A stretch of 38,165 nucleotides of DNA from JAIKWW01 sp052169645 (GTDB lineage: Bacteria; Bacillota; Clostridia; Peptostreptococcales; Anaerovoracaceae): the NCBI GenBank assembly GCA_052169645.1, contig JBQNCA010000016.1, positions 1-38,165 of the forward strand, read 5' to 3'. Numbering within the stretch: position 1 is the first letter of the stretch; the number at the start of each line of letters is the position of its first letter. Under the pieces are notes generated by a model. That model ran no database searches. It was not told where the DNA came from and saw only the letters and a list, made by a program, of their open reading frames with translations. Shown here piece after piece: positions 16,308-24,649 of the stretch. Position numbers and translations under genes: made by a program.

Positions 16308-16625
16308 ATGAACACTCCCATCACTCTAAGCGATGCCATACTGCTTGTTTTGGGCATCTGTGCAATCATACTTTTAATATATATGATTCGTGCAATCAAG
16401 GCTGTCATTCCTTCCCTTAAAGCTATGCAATCCATTTTGGAGGATACACAGCAGATTACGGGATTGGTTTCAAATGCCGCGATAGGAGTCGAAGATACCA
16501 TTGCTGCAGTTTCGGAAACTTCTGAGGATTTGGCTGAGCTTATACGTAATAATCGAAAATCTTTTGCAGCCATAGTAAATTTAATCAATGCGATAGCAGC
16601 TCTCAAAAGGCTGTTTGCCAAATAA
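16308..16625 (+). CDS. Small single-pass membrane protein of unknown function
   Basis: A 105-residue protein with one N-terminal transmembrane helix (about 9-27). An amphipathic helical region (30-105) follows, rich in Ala, Ile and acidic residues, with heptad-like spacing similar to DUF948-type coiled-coil proteins. AGGAGG lies 10 nt upstream of the ATG, which clearly favours this strand over an antisense open frame of similar length. It precedes the AbrB-like gene by 100 nt, but that gene has its own promoter. The function is not recognised. Confidence 0.75.
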   Translation: MNTPITLSDAILLVLGICAIILLIYMIRAIKAVIPSLKAMQSILEDTQQITGLVSNAAIGVEDTIAAVSETSEDLAELIRNNRKSFAAIVNLINAIAALKRLFAK

Positions 16626-16628
16626 AAC

Positions 16629-16657
16629 TTGATTCACTTGTTATATTATGTTAAAAT
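16629..16657 (+). promoter_or_regulatory. Predicted promoter of the AbrB-like gene
   Basis: TTGATT (16629-16634) and TAAAAT (16652-16657, with TGT before it) are 17 bp apart. A perfect 8-bp inverted repeat, TTCACTTG (16633-16640) and CAAGTGAA (16664-16671), flanks the -10 element. Confidence 0.55.
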
Positions 16658-16725
16658 CTACCTCAAGTGAAAACGTTTTGTTTTATACGTTACTGCCGTT
16701 ATTTATAAAAAGTGAGGATTTCATA

Positions 16726-16977
16726 ATGAAAGCAACAGGAATTGTAAGAAAGGTCGATCAGTTGGGTCGCATAGTGCTTCCTATTGAACTGAGGCGTACA
16801 CTTAATATCAGTTTTCAGGATCCTATAGAAATTTTCGTAGACAACGATTACATCATGCTTAAAAAGTATGAACCGACATGCATCTTCTGCGGCAACGGCA
16901 AAGATATTCACTCTATACACGGTAAAAATATCTGTGCAAGCTGTCTTTCGGAACTTAAGGATCACACCGAGGATTAA
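16726..16977 (+). CDS. AbrB/SpoVT-type transition-state regulator with C-terminal zinc knuckle
   Basis: A DNA-binding protein of 83 residues. Residues 1-47 are a SpoVT-AbrB swapped-hairpin domain (GIVRKVDQLGRIVLPIELRR). Residues 50-75 add four cysteines, C52, C55, C70 and C73 (CIFC and CASC, 14 residues apart), which probably bind zinc. I place the start at 16726 (GTGAGG 8 nt upstream); the frame stays open upstream to 16648 but that part is leader. Such regulators in Clostridia control stationary-phase and sporulation genes; targets here are unknown. The inverted repeat in its promoter suggests autoregulation. Confidence 0.85.
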   Translation: MKATGIVRKVDQLGRIVLPIELRRTLNISFQDPIEIFVDNDYIMLKKYEPTCIFCGNGKDIHSIHGKNICASCLSELKDHTED

Positions 16978-17297
16978 TTCTATATGGATAAAAATACGAA
17001 TTTTTTATAATTCGTATGCTTAGAAGCTGTTAAATCTTCTTTATTCACATTAAAATGAAATTTAGAATCGAAAAATGCTGCCGCATATGCGGCAGCATTT
17101 TTCGTCTTTTATGACAAATCGCTGAAACCATTGTTGTTTGAATGAATCCGCGATTAATTTCCGGCTCTTATATCCTGCTGAGCCTTATTTAATAATATAA
17201 ATCTCATATTGAACTGCTTTACGAATATTTTTAAATCTCATACGGCAGCAAAGATCATTTCCGTTATATAAAAATTTTAAAGTTCCAATCCGGTAAT
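16978..17297. other. 320-nt convergent intergenic region
   Basis: This stretch lies between the AbrB-like gene and deoC. It holds a minor hairpin (ATACGAAT 16994-17001 with ATTCGTAT 17010-17017), a strong bidirectional terminator (17069-17104), a small GGCTC/GAGCC hairpin (17163-17184) and a sequence block near 17199-17284 that recurs near 38086-38158. No gene is seen. Confidence 0.6.
17069..17104. terminator. Bidirectional terminator, 36-bp perfect palindrome
   Basis: A perfect 18+18 palindrome has a GC-rich core (GCTGCCGCAT) and outer A/T runs, followed by TCTTTT on the plus strand. It lies between convergent genes, the AbrB-like gene and deoC, and can act in both directions. Confidence 0.92.
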
Positions 17298-17942
17298 TTA
17301 CTCATCAAACTTTATAAGAGTGCTTGTCCCTATGGTATCGGCACCTGCATTCAGCATAGCCTTCACCGTATCCAAGTCCCTGATTCCGCCCGCTGCCTTT
17401 ATTTTTATCTGAGCTCCTACGGTTTTTCTTATAAGCTTTACCATATCAACAGTCGTATCACCGTTGAATCCTGTAGCGGTTTTGACGAAAGCCGCTCCCG
17501 CCTCTGCAACTATAGCGGAAGCTCTCGCAATTTCTTCTTCGGTGAGTATCGGAGCTTCGATGATAACTTTTATATCAGCCAAGCCTCTGGTATTCATAAC
17601 CAGATTTTTGATTTCATCACGAACCTCTTTATCCTTGCGCTCTTTAAGCAAACCCACACTCATAACAAAGTCTATTTCCTTTGCGCCTTCCTCAGCCGCA
17701 AATATGCCTTCATATATCTTTGCTTTTCTGGAGCCTGATCCGAGAGGAAATCCCGCTGTTGTTACGATAAGGATTTCAGGATTGTTTCTAAGCTCTTCAT
17801 AGCAAATATGTATAAATCCGGAATTTACACAAACCGCTCTATACTTATTTATAACGGCCTGCTTACATAGACTCCTGATATCGCCCGTACTTGCTGTTCC
17901 TTTGACATTTGTATATTCTATTATTCTGCTAAGCTCTTCCAT
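17298..17942 (-). CDS. deoC: Deoxyribose-phosphate aldolase
   Basis: A class I aldolase of 214 residues that splits 2-deoxyribose-5-phosphate into glyceraldehyde-3-phosphate and acetaldehyde in deoxynucleoside catabolism. The Schiff-base lysine is K154 (FVKTATGF), the second active-site lysine is K182 (KIKAAGGI) and the acid is D91 (EIDFV). The length is normal for the bacterial short form. It is the last gene of the leftward cluster and lies 26 nt after pduL; AAAAGG precedes the ATG. The usual partners (deoB, deoA/pdp, nucleoside transporters) are not next to it. Confidence 0.95.
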   Translation of the reverse strand: MEELSRIIEYTNVKGTASTGDIRSLCKQAVINKYRAVCVNSGFIHICYEELRNNPEILIVTTAGFPLGSGSRKAKIYEGIFAAEEGAKEIDFVMSVGLLKERKDKEVRDEIKNLVMNTRGLADIKVIIEAPILTEEEIARASAIVAEAGAAFVKTATGFNGDTTVDMVKLIRKTVGAQIKIKAAGGIRDLDTVKAMLNAGADTIGTSTLIKFDE

Positions 17943-17968
17943 TTTAATCCTTTTCCGCTTTCAATAAA

Positions 17969-18544
17969 CTACTTTAATATTTCGCCTTCCTGACCGTTTG
18001 ATAACGATGCTGCATTCGCCTCATCGGTATCCATATGGAAATCACGATAGTGAGTCTTTCCCGACCTTATAAGAACCTCATTGAAAATAAGACTTCTCTC
18101 ACCTTCAAATTTTACACTTACCATATCTCCGTCTTTTACTCCTGCTTCCTCAGCCTGTTCAGGAGACAGATGTATATGTCTTCTTGCTACGATTACACCT
18201 TCATCGAGTTCAAGCTCTCCTTCAGGTCCTACCAGCTTACATCCGGGAGTTCCCGCCAAATCTCCCGAATCTCTGAGAACGAGAGGAAGTCCTGCTGCAA
18301 AACAGTCGGTTCTTGCCAGCTCTATCTGAGTCTGATTTCTGAAAGGTCCGAGTATTCTAACACTTTTGAGAACGGCTCCCGTAGGTCCTACTACATCAAC
18401 CTTTTCCTCAGCTGCAAACTGTCCCGGCTGTGAAAGTTCTTTAAAAAAGGTCAGTTCCTTGCCCTTTCCGAATAAAACTTCAAAATCCTCTTTAGCAAGG
18501 TGTATGTGTTTGTTTGATATCCCTGCAGGTACTTTATAGCCCAT
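17969..18544 (-). CDS. pduL: PduL-type phosphate acyltransferase
   Basis: A zinc-dependent phosphotransacylase of 191 residues that interconverts acyl-CoA (acetyl or propionyl) and acyl phosphate. The zinc ligands are visible as H13/H15 (NKHIHL), H123/H125 (RRHIHL) and H170 (FHMDTDEAN). The N-terminus lacks the amphipathic encapsulation helix of microcompartment-bound PduL, and no shell-protein genes are present, so it is probably the cytosolic housekeeping phosphotransacetylase for acetate and ATP formation. AAGGAGG lies 8 nt before the ATG. It sits between hpt and deoC in the same operon. Confidence 0.93.
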   Translation of the reverse strand: MGYKVPAGISNKHIHLAKEDFEVLFGKGKELTFFKELSQPGQFAAEEKVDVVGPTGAVLKSVRILGPFRNQTQIELARTDCFAAGLPLVLRDSGDLAGTPGCKLVGPEGELELDEGVIVARRHIHLSPEQAEEAGVKDGDMVSVKFEGERSLIFNEVLIRSGKTHYRDFHMDTDEANAASLSNGQEGEILK

Positions 18545-18571
18545 ATCCGATTCCTCCTTGGTAATTTAAAT

Positions 18572-19117
18572 TTATTTATCCTCAATCAAGTGCTTTATAT
18601 CAGACAGCTGACGATATTTTTCAGCATAATCCAGACCGCACCCGATGATAAACTTATCTTCTATTTCAAAGCCTATATAATCAGGCTCAATATCGGCAGT
18701 TCGCCTTGACGGTTTACTCAACAAGGTTACGATTTTTACGGATTTTGCATTTTTGTTTGCAAAATAATGCTCTTTCAAATACTTCAAGGTATTTCCCGTA
18801 TCAATAATATCTTCTACTATGAGTATATTTTTACCTGACGGAGAACTGTCCAAATCCTTTTCTATCTTTACCGTACCCGAAGATTCTGTGGAATTTCCGT
18901 AACTGGAAACAATCATGAAGTCCAGCTCCAAATCCGCATCTATCTCCCGTATAAGATCCGCCATAAATACGAAAGCCCCTTTAAGTATACCCACTGCAAA
19001 TATAGGCTCTCCGGCGTAGTCCTCGGAAATTTTCCTGCCAAGCTCGGCAACACGTTCTTTTATTTGCTCCTTTGAGAGAACAATCTCTCCGACTTTATAT
19101 TCCGGTTTATCCGACAC
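18572..19117 (-). CDS. hpt: Hypoxanthine phosphoribosyltransferase
   Basis: A purine salvage enzyme of about 181 residues that makes IMP or GMP from the free base and PRPP. The PRPP-binding motif is ILIVEDIIDTG, and the flexible-loop region SSYGNSTES is present. I favour the GTG at 19117: AAGGAG lies 6 nt before it and the length fits the family. In-frame ATGs at 19138 and 19162 would put the binding site inside the coding region. With this start the gene overlaps the stop of the upstream DUF1232 gene by 11 nt, so translation is probably coupled. Confidence 0.93.
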   Translation of the reverse strand: MSDKPEYKVGEIVLSKEQIKERVAELGRKISEDYAGEPIFAVGILKGAFVFMADLIREIDADLELDFMIVSSYGNSTESSGTVKIEKDLDSSPSGKNILIVEDIIDTGNTLKYLKEHYFANKNAKSVKIVTLLSKPSRRTADIEPDYIGFEIEDKFIIGCGLDYAEKYRQLSDIKHLIEDK

Positions 19118-19460
19118 CTGAATCTCCTTCCACGTCATCCGCTTCTTTTGCGCTTGCTTCAAAAATTTTCTTACCTTTAAGATTTTTTCTTATTTCCGCA
19201 TCAGCGGCTTCGGAATCCGACTCCATCCAATACTGATCCAATTCCTTGCCGAGCCACGAAAGTATAAATCCCCAAAGCACCAAGTCATCTATAACCGAAA
19301 ATCCCAATATAGGCGCCGGTATCAGATCTATCGGTGAAAACAAATATATTATACCAAATATTACAACAACTTTCTTTAATTTTGACACTGATTTATCAAA
19401 CAGAAAAGCTTTTAAAGCTTTTATTCGTTTAATAAGAACTGCCATAGAAATAAATTGCAC
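19107..19460 (-). CDS. YkvA/DUF1232 small membrane protein
   Basis: A 117-residue protein with the DUF1232 core: YLFSPIDLIPAPILGF followed by a DDLVL segment (about 39-63), flanked by two hydrophobic helices. An acidic, Lys-rich tail follows (80-117). The function of this family is unknown. The start is a GTG at 19460, supported by AGGAGG 9 nt upstream; the first ATG (19445) is too far from it. Its 3' end overlaps hpt. It lies 36 nt after ysxC in the same operon. Confidence 0.85.
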   Translation of the reverse strand: MQFISMAVLIKRIKALKAFLFDKSVSKLKKVVVIFGIIYLFSPIDLIPAPILGFSVIDDLVLWGFILSWLGKELDQYWMESDSEAADAEIRKNLKGKKIFEASAKEADDVEGDSGVG

Positions 19461-19496
19461 TTGCAGTCACCTCCTAATATATGGGTGCCGGAAATA

Positions 19497-20096
19497 TCAA
19501 TTTCTTTCCTCTGCATCAATCAAGTCGTCTATATGCTCCAAAAGGAGTTCTCCTCCCGTCTTTTTTAAAGATGATATCGGTATGATAATCCCTCCGGGCG
19601 TCATATCCAGCTTTTCTTTTATCATGCGAAGATTTCTGCCTACCTCGTTTTTTGACAGCTTATCGGACTTTGTCGCAACTACGGTTCCGTCAAGACCGTA
19701 GTATTTAAGGAAGTCATACATCTGAATATCCTGAGCGGAGGGTGCATGTCTGACATCTACAAGCTGTATCACCCTCCGCAGATTTTTCCTGTTTATAAGA
19801 TAGTTTTCTATCATAGGGCCCCATTCACTGCTCTTTGATTTTGAAACCTTGGCATAGCCGTAACCGGGGAGATCCACTATTCTGAAGGTGTCATTTATAT
19901 CATAAAAATTTACAGTCTGCGTTTTTCCCGGCGAACCGCTGACCCTTGCCAGCTGCTTTCGGTTAACAAGCATATTGAGCAGAGATGATTTTCCCACATT
20001 TGAACGACCTGCAAATGCTATTTCAGGTCTATCTTCAGGCGGATACTGACTGTTTTTTACCGCTACCGCTGTAAGCTCCGCTTTCAAAATTTTCAT
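19497..20096 (-). CDS. ysxC: YsxC/EngB ribosome-assembly GTPase
   Basis: An essential TRAFAC GTPase of 199 residues needed for 50S ribosomal subunit assembly. Motifs: G1 GRSNVGKS (30-37), a switch with GSPGKTQ, G3 DLPG (75-78) and G4 TKSD (142-145). It lies 27 nt after lon, the same order as lonA-ysxC in Bacillus subtilis. Length and motifs are standard. Confidence 0.96.
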   Translation of the reverse strand: MKILKAELTAVAVKNSQYPPEDRPEIAFAGRSNVGKSSLLNMLVNRKQLARVSGSPGKTQTVNFYDINDTFRIVDLPGYGYAKVSKSKSSEWGPMIENYLINRKNLRRVIQLVDVRHAPSAQDIQMYDFLKYYGLDGTVVATKSDKLSKNEVGRNLRMIKEKLDMTPGGIIIPISSLKKTGGELLLEHIDDLIDAEERN

Positions 20097-20123
20097 GATT
20101 GTATTTCCTTCGCTAAAATGCTG

Positions 20124-22637
20124 TTACTTCTTCTTTGATGCAGTTTTTTTCGACGATGTTTTGCTGTCCGTAACCGATTTATCCTTTACCAGAGCTTCCT
20201 CAAACACTTGATCTATGTCTTTTATACCTTTGAAGCTCAGGCTGTTTCTGACGTTTGCAGGCAATTCATCGAGATCCTCCATATTCTTTTCAGGAAGAAG
20301 AACTCTCTTAACGCCGGCTCTGTGAGCTGCTATAACCTTTTCCTTGATTCCTCCCACCGGAAGAACATTGCCTCTGAGTGTGATTTCTCCCGTCATCGCC
20401 AAATCCTTGCGCACCGGTATTCCGGTCAAAGCCGACAGCATCGAGGTACACATTGTAACACCTGCAGACGGCCCGTCCTTAGGCGTTGCGCCCTCAGGAA
20501 TATGTATATGGATATCCTTTTCTTTATAGAAATTCTCCGGAATGTCAAATTCGCTTCTGCGTGCACGTATTACACTCAAGCCTGCTTTTGCGGATTCCTG
20601 CATCACATCACCCATCTGACCTGTAAGCACCAGATGTCCTGAGCCGTCCATAACAACAGTTTCTATGGAAAGCGTATCTCCGCCTACCGCAGTCCATGCA
20701 AGACCCGTAACTACACCTGTTTCGTTTTCGCCTTCGATTATATCGTAAGATGCTTTGTGCTTTCCGAGATATGATTTCAAATTTCCTGCAGTTATACGGA
20801 ATTTCTTATTTTTTGCCTTGTCTCCGCCTTCAACCACTTTTGTGGCAACCTTGCGGCACAAAGTTCCAATCTCACGCTCAAGATTTCTGACCCCCGACTC
20901 ACGGGTGTAATAATTAACAATATCGTGAATTACATTTTCTGAGATACTTATTTGCCCGTCCTTCAAGCCGTTCTCTTTCATTTGCTTCGTCAGAAGATGC
21001 TGCTGAACGATCTTGACCTTTTCTTCTTCGGTGTAGCTGGAAAGTCGAATAACCTCCATTCTGTCAAGCAGAGGACGAGGTATCGTATCTGTAGTGTTAG
21101 CGGTGGTAAGAAACAACACTTTCGACAAATCAAAAGGTACGTCAAGGTAATGATCCTTGAAATCCTTGTTCTGTTCAGGATCCAGAACCTCAAGCAGCGC
21201 AGATGCCGGATCTCCTCTGTAGTCGGCACCTATTTTATCTATTTCGTCAAACAGGAATACCGGGTTGTTAACACCCGCATCCCGAACGGATGTAATAATT
21301 CTGCCCGGAATAGCTCCTACATATGTTCTTCTGTGTCCTCTTATCTCCGCTTCATCTCTGACACCGCCGAGAGACATTCTCACAAATTTGCGATTGAGCG
21401 AACGGGCGACGGATCTCGCAATGGAGGTTTTTCCTACTCCCGGAGGTCCTACAAGGCAGATTATCGGTCCTTTAAAATTCTTTGAAAGACTCATCACTGC
21501 AAGATATTCTATAATTCTGTCCTTTACCTTTTCCAAACCGTAATGGTCTTCATCCAAGATTTTCTTCGCCTTTTTCAAATCTATTTTACTTCGTGAAGAT
21601 TTATTCCACGGCAGCTCCAATATGCATTCAATATAATTTCTTTGTACGGAAGCATCAGGAGAAGATGACGAAATTCTGAGCATTTTCTTTATTTCACGCT
21701 CAACCTTTTCGTGAGTTTTTTCATCCAGCTTCAACTCTTCCAACTGATTCAGCCACTTCTGAACAAGCTCCTCCGTTGATTCATCCTGCCCCAATTCTTT
21801 TTGTATTGTCTTTATCTGCTCTCTCAGATAATATTCCTTTTGATTTTCTGAAAGCTTTTGCTTCACCTTTTGAGAAATCTCATTTTCAACCTTCATGATC
21901 TCATTTTCACGAGTGAGCATGGAACTGACTTTTTCCAATCTCACTACAGGATCTATAAGATCCAGAACCGACTGTTTATCCTCAGTTGTCACTTCAAGAT
22001 TTGAGGTTATTATATCAGCAAGTCTGCCCGGAGTTTCTATAGCTTCGACGCTCGGATATATTTCTCTGGAAATTTTCTGAGATGTGTCCAAATATTCTGC
22101 AAACTGCGCAAGCACGGCTCTCATCAAAGCTGTAGATTTTATACTGTCTATTTCACTTTCATATTCGGAAATAATTTCTATTTCCGCTCTGAAATATGGA
22201 ACCTCATGTATCATTCTGATAATAGAGCCTCTGCTTATCCCTTCTACAAGAACTCTTATGGCATTTCCCGGAAGTCTCAGCATCTGTTTAATGCGAGCCA
22301 CGGTCCCCACCTTGAATAAATCGTCCACTGTAGGAAGATCCGTTTCAGCTTGACGTTGAGTCACCAAAAATACCATCTGGTCATTCATCATTGCATTTTC
22401 CAATGCGCTTATTGACTTTTCTCTGCCTATATCAAAATGAAGCAACATCGCCGGAAAGACGGTAATTCCTCTTAAAGGAATCACAGGCATATCCGTCATT
22501 GATGCATCCATAACACGAATGGAATCTTCTATATCCTCATCCATAAAATTTTCATCTGTATCGGATGTCATTTCAACATCATTTTCTTTCAGCTCATCAA
22601 TGCTGTTATTTTCTTTTAAATTTTTATTTTCAGACAT
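20124..22637 (-). CDS. lon: ATP-dependent protease Lon (LonA)
   Basis: An AAA+ protease of 837 residues that degrades damaged and regulatory proteins. An N-terminal substrate-binding domain is followed by a coiled coil. The AAA+ module has Walker A GPPGVGKTS and Walker B FLFDEIDKIG. The C-terminal protease domain has the Ser-Lys dyad S724 (PKDGPSAG) and K767 (GGIKEK). I place the start at ATG 22637, with GGGAGG about 11 nt upstream; an in-frame GTG at 22664 has no support. The N-terminus (1-40) is an acidic, low-complexity extension and the C-terminus is Lys/Ser-rich. A hairpin over the clpX stop codon lies between clpX and lon, so lon may be partly uncoupled from clpPX. Confidence 0.96.
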   Translation of the reverse strand: MSENKNLKENNSIDELKENDVEMTSDTDENFMDEDIEDSIRVMDASMTDMPVIPLRGITVFPAMLLHFDIGREKSISALENAMMNDQMVFLVTQRQAETDLPTVDDLFKVGTVARIKQMLRLPGNAIRVLVEGISRGSIIRMIHEVPYFRAEIEIISEYESEIDSIKSTALMRAVLAQFAEYLDTSQKISREIYPSVEAIETPGRLADIITSNLEVTTEDKQSVLDLIDPVVRLEKVSSMLTRENEIMKVENEISQKVKQKLSENQKEYYLREQIKTIQKELGQDESTEELVQKWLNQLEELKLDEKTHEKVEREIKKMLRISSSSPDASVQRNYIECILELPWNKSSRSKIDLKKAKKILDEDHYGLEKVKDRIIEYLAVMSLSKNFKGPIICLVGPPGVGKTSIARSVARSLNRKFVRMSLGGVRDEAEIRGHRRTYVGAIPGRIITSVRDAGVNNPVFLFDEIDKIGADYRGDPASALLEVLDPEQNKDFKDHYLDVPFDLSKVLFLTTANTTDTIPRPLLDRMEVIRLSSYTEEEKVKIVQQHLLTKQMKENGLKDGQISISENVIHDIVNYYTRESGVRNLEREIGTLCRKVATKVVEGGDKAKNKKFRITAGNLKSYLGKHKASYDIIEGENETGVVTGLAWTAVGGDTLSIETVVMDGSGHLVLTGQMGDVMQESAKAGLSVIRARRSEFDIPENFYKEKDIHIHIPEGATPKDGPSAGVTMCTSMLSALTGIPVRKDLAMTGEITLRGNVLPVGGIKEKVIAAHRAGVKRVLLPEKNMEDLDELPANVRNSLSFKGIKDIDQVFEEALVKDKSVTDSKTSSKKTASKKK

Positions 22638-22702
22638 TATCGGGGTCACCTCCCTGCAAAGCACAAATATTTATGCTCACACAACCCTATTATGATAAAA
22701 GA

Positions 22703-22718
22703 GGCATAAAATTATGCC
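22703..22718 (-). terminator. Terminator-like hairpin overlapping the clpX stop codon
   Basis: GGCATA pairs with TATGCC around a 4-nt loop and is followed on the minus strand by TCTTTTATC. The hairpin covers the clpX stop (22712-22714). It looks like a weak terminator or processing site that would reduce transcription into lon. Confidence 0.55.
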
Positions 22719-23986
22719 CCTTTAGAATCCGCTTCTGTTTCATCAGCGACGAGAACCAGTGCCGGCTTTGCCTTCTCATCCACCGTACTCTTGGTGATAA
22801 TACATTTACGTATATCGTTTCTGGACGGAATCTCATACATTATATCCGTCATGAGATTTTCAAGTATGCTCCTGAGTCCTCGGGCACCTGTCTTTCTTTC
22901 TATAGCTTTTTCGGCTATCCTTACGATAGCATCATCCTCAACCTCAAGTTCAACATCATCCATGGAGAACAGCTTTTTATACTGCTTCAACAAGGCATTC
23001 TTAGGTTCATTTATAATTCTTACCAAATCCTCAGTATGCAAAGCATCTAAAGCTACTACAACCGGAAGTCTGCCGACAAATTCGGGAATAAGCCCGTATT
23101 TGAGCAAATCCTCGGGCTGCAGCGATTTGAGAATCTCCGTATCATTTTCTTTCTTTGTTTTGAGCTCTGAGTTGAAGCCTATAGCCATTTCTCCCGTCCT
23201 GCGCTGTATAACCTTATCCATTCCGTCAAAGGCACCGCCGCAGATAAAGAGAATATTTGTAGTGTCAATCTGCAAAAATTCCTGATGAGGATGCTTTCTT
23301 CCGCCCTGAGGAGGAACACTTGCAACCGTTCCTTCGAGAATTTTCAGCAGCGCCTGCTGCACGCCTTCACCGCTTACATCTCTGGTAATGGAAACATTTT
23401 CGGATTTCCTTGCAATCTTGTCGATTTCATCTATATATATTATGCCCTTCTGAGCACGCTCTATATCGAAATCGGCAGCCTGTATGAGTTTCAGCAGAAT
23501 ATTTTCCACATCCTCTCCTACATAACCCGCCTCTGTGAGAGCGGTAGCATCGGCTATTGCAAAAGGGACATCCAGAATCTTTGCAAGCGTCTGAGCCAGC
23601 AGCGTCTTTCCCGATCCTGTGGGCCCTATCATGAGAATATTGCTTTTCTGTAGCTCAATGCCGTCATCATCGTTCTGATATGTACTGTTTATCCTTTTAT
23701 AATGATTGTATACTGCAACCGCCAGATTTTTCTTGGCACTTTCCTGTCCGATCACATAATCCGACAGACTGCTTGCGATTTCCATAGGCTTAGGAAGCTT
23801 TAGCTTTTCCGCCTCTATGGAGTTCTGATTATCTACTGCAAATTCTTCACGAATTATATCATTGCAAAGTTCTATACATTCATCGCAAATATAAACTCCC
23901 GGACCGGCGACAAGTCTGCGTACCTGATCCTGAGTTTTGCCGCAGAATGAACATCTGAGCTGCTTTGTTTCTTCATATTTAGGCAT
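22712..23986 (-). CDS. clpX: ClpX, AAA+ unfoldase of the ClpXP protease
   Basis: An unfoldase of 424 residues that delivers substrates to ClpP. The N-terminal zinc domain has C12, C15, C34 and C37. Walker A is GPTGSGKT (121-128) and Walker B IIYIDEIDKI; an RRTGE segment follows. It lies 71 nt after clpP and has AAAAGGAGG 10 nt before the ATG. Length and motifs are standard. Confidence 0.97.
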   Translation of the reverse strand: MPKYEETKQLRCSFCGKTQDQVRRLVAGPGVYICDECIELCNDIIREEFAVDNQNSIEAEKLKLPKPMEIASSLSDYVIGQESAKKNLAVAVYNHYKRINSTYQNDDDGIELQKSNILMIGPTGSGKTLLAQTLAKILDVPFAIADATALTEAGYVGEDVENILLKLIQAADFDIERAQKGIIYIDEIDKIARKSENVSITRDVSGEGVQQALLKILEGTVASVPPQGGRKHPHQEFLQIDTTNILFICGGAFDGMDKVIQRRTGEMAIGFNSELKTKKENDTEILKSLQPEDLLKYGLIPEFVGRLPVVVALDALHTEDLVRIINEPKNALLKQYKKLFSMDDVELEVEDDAIVRIAEKAIERKTGARGLRSILENLMTDIMYEIPSRNDIRKCIITKSTVDEKAKPALVLVADETEADSKGA

Positions 23987-24057
23987 GATCTTACGACCCT
24001 CCTTTTAATCTATATTGTCCCTGAACCCAAGAGACGTGAGTATCAGAAACCTGTATC

Positions 24058-24639
24058 TTATCTGCCGGTAATAATCTTATCTATAAGACCATATTCCAAT
24101 GCTTCCTGCGGATCCAGAAAATTATCTCTGTCAGTGTCTTTCTCTATCTTTGAAAGTCGCTGACCCGTATTCGCCGCAAGTATTTTGTTCAGGCGCTGTT
24201 TGGTTTTGATGATATGCTCCGCATGTATTCTCATATCCTCAGCTTGACCTCTCATGCCTCCCAAAGGCTGATGAATCATAATTTCAGAGTTCGGAAGGGC
24301 AAAGCGCTTCCCCTTAGTCCCCGATGACAGCAAAAATGCTCCCATACTTGCAGCCATTCCTATACAAATAGTGCAAATATCCGGTTTGATATACTGCATG
24401 GTGTCATATATGGCAAATCCTGCCGTAACGGACCCTCCCGGACTGTTAATATAGAAATTTATATCAGCTTCGGGATCTTCGGATTCAAGGAACAGCAGCT
24501 GAGCCACCACAAGACTTGCAGTATGGTCGTCAACCTCATCTCCCAAAAATATTATTCTGTCCTTCAACAGTCTGGAATATATGTCAAATGAGCGTTCACC
24601 CGTAGAGGTCTGCTCAATGACCATAGGTACTAATGGCAT
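24058..24639 (-). CDS. clpP: ClpP, proteolytic subunit of Clp protease
   Basis: A self-compartmentalising serine protease of 193 residues. Catalytic triad: S98 (GMAASMGA), H123 (MIHQPLGG) and D172 (TDRDNF). I chose the ATG at 24639, which has AAGGAG 6 nt upstream and gives the family-typical MPLVPMVIEQ start; the frame open to 24687 overlaps tig and is not supported. It starts 10 nt after the tig stop, so tig-clpP-clpX is one transcription unit, as in many bacteria. Confidence 0.97.
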   Translation of the reverse strand: MPLVPMVIEQTSTGERSFDIYSRLLKDRIIFLGDEVDDHTASLVVAQLLFLESEDPEADINFYINSPGGSVTAGFAIYDTMQYIKPDICTICIGMAASMGAFLLSSGTKGKRFALPNSEIMIHQPLGGMRGQAEDMRIHAEHIIKTKQRLNKILAANTGQRLSKIEKDTDRDNFLDPQEALEYGLIDKIITGR

Positions 24640-24649
24640 TTTCCACTCC

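Noticed and set aside
16244..16621. 125-codon leftward frame antisense to the small membrane protein gene
   Set aside because: The rightward gene has AGGAGG and a predicted promoter; the antisense frame has neither.
17298..18544. Bacterial microcompartment operon suggested by pduL and deoC
   Set aside because: No shell proteins, no encapsulation peptide on PduL and no aldehyde dehydrogenase in the window.
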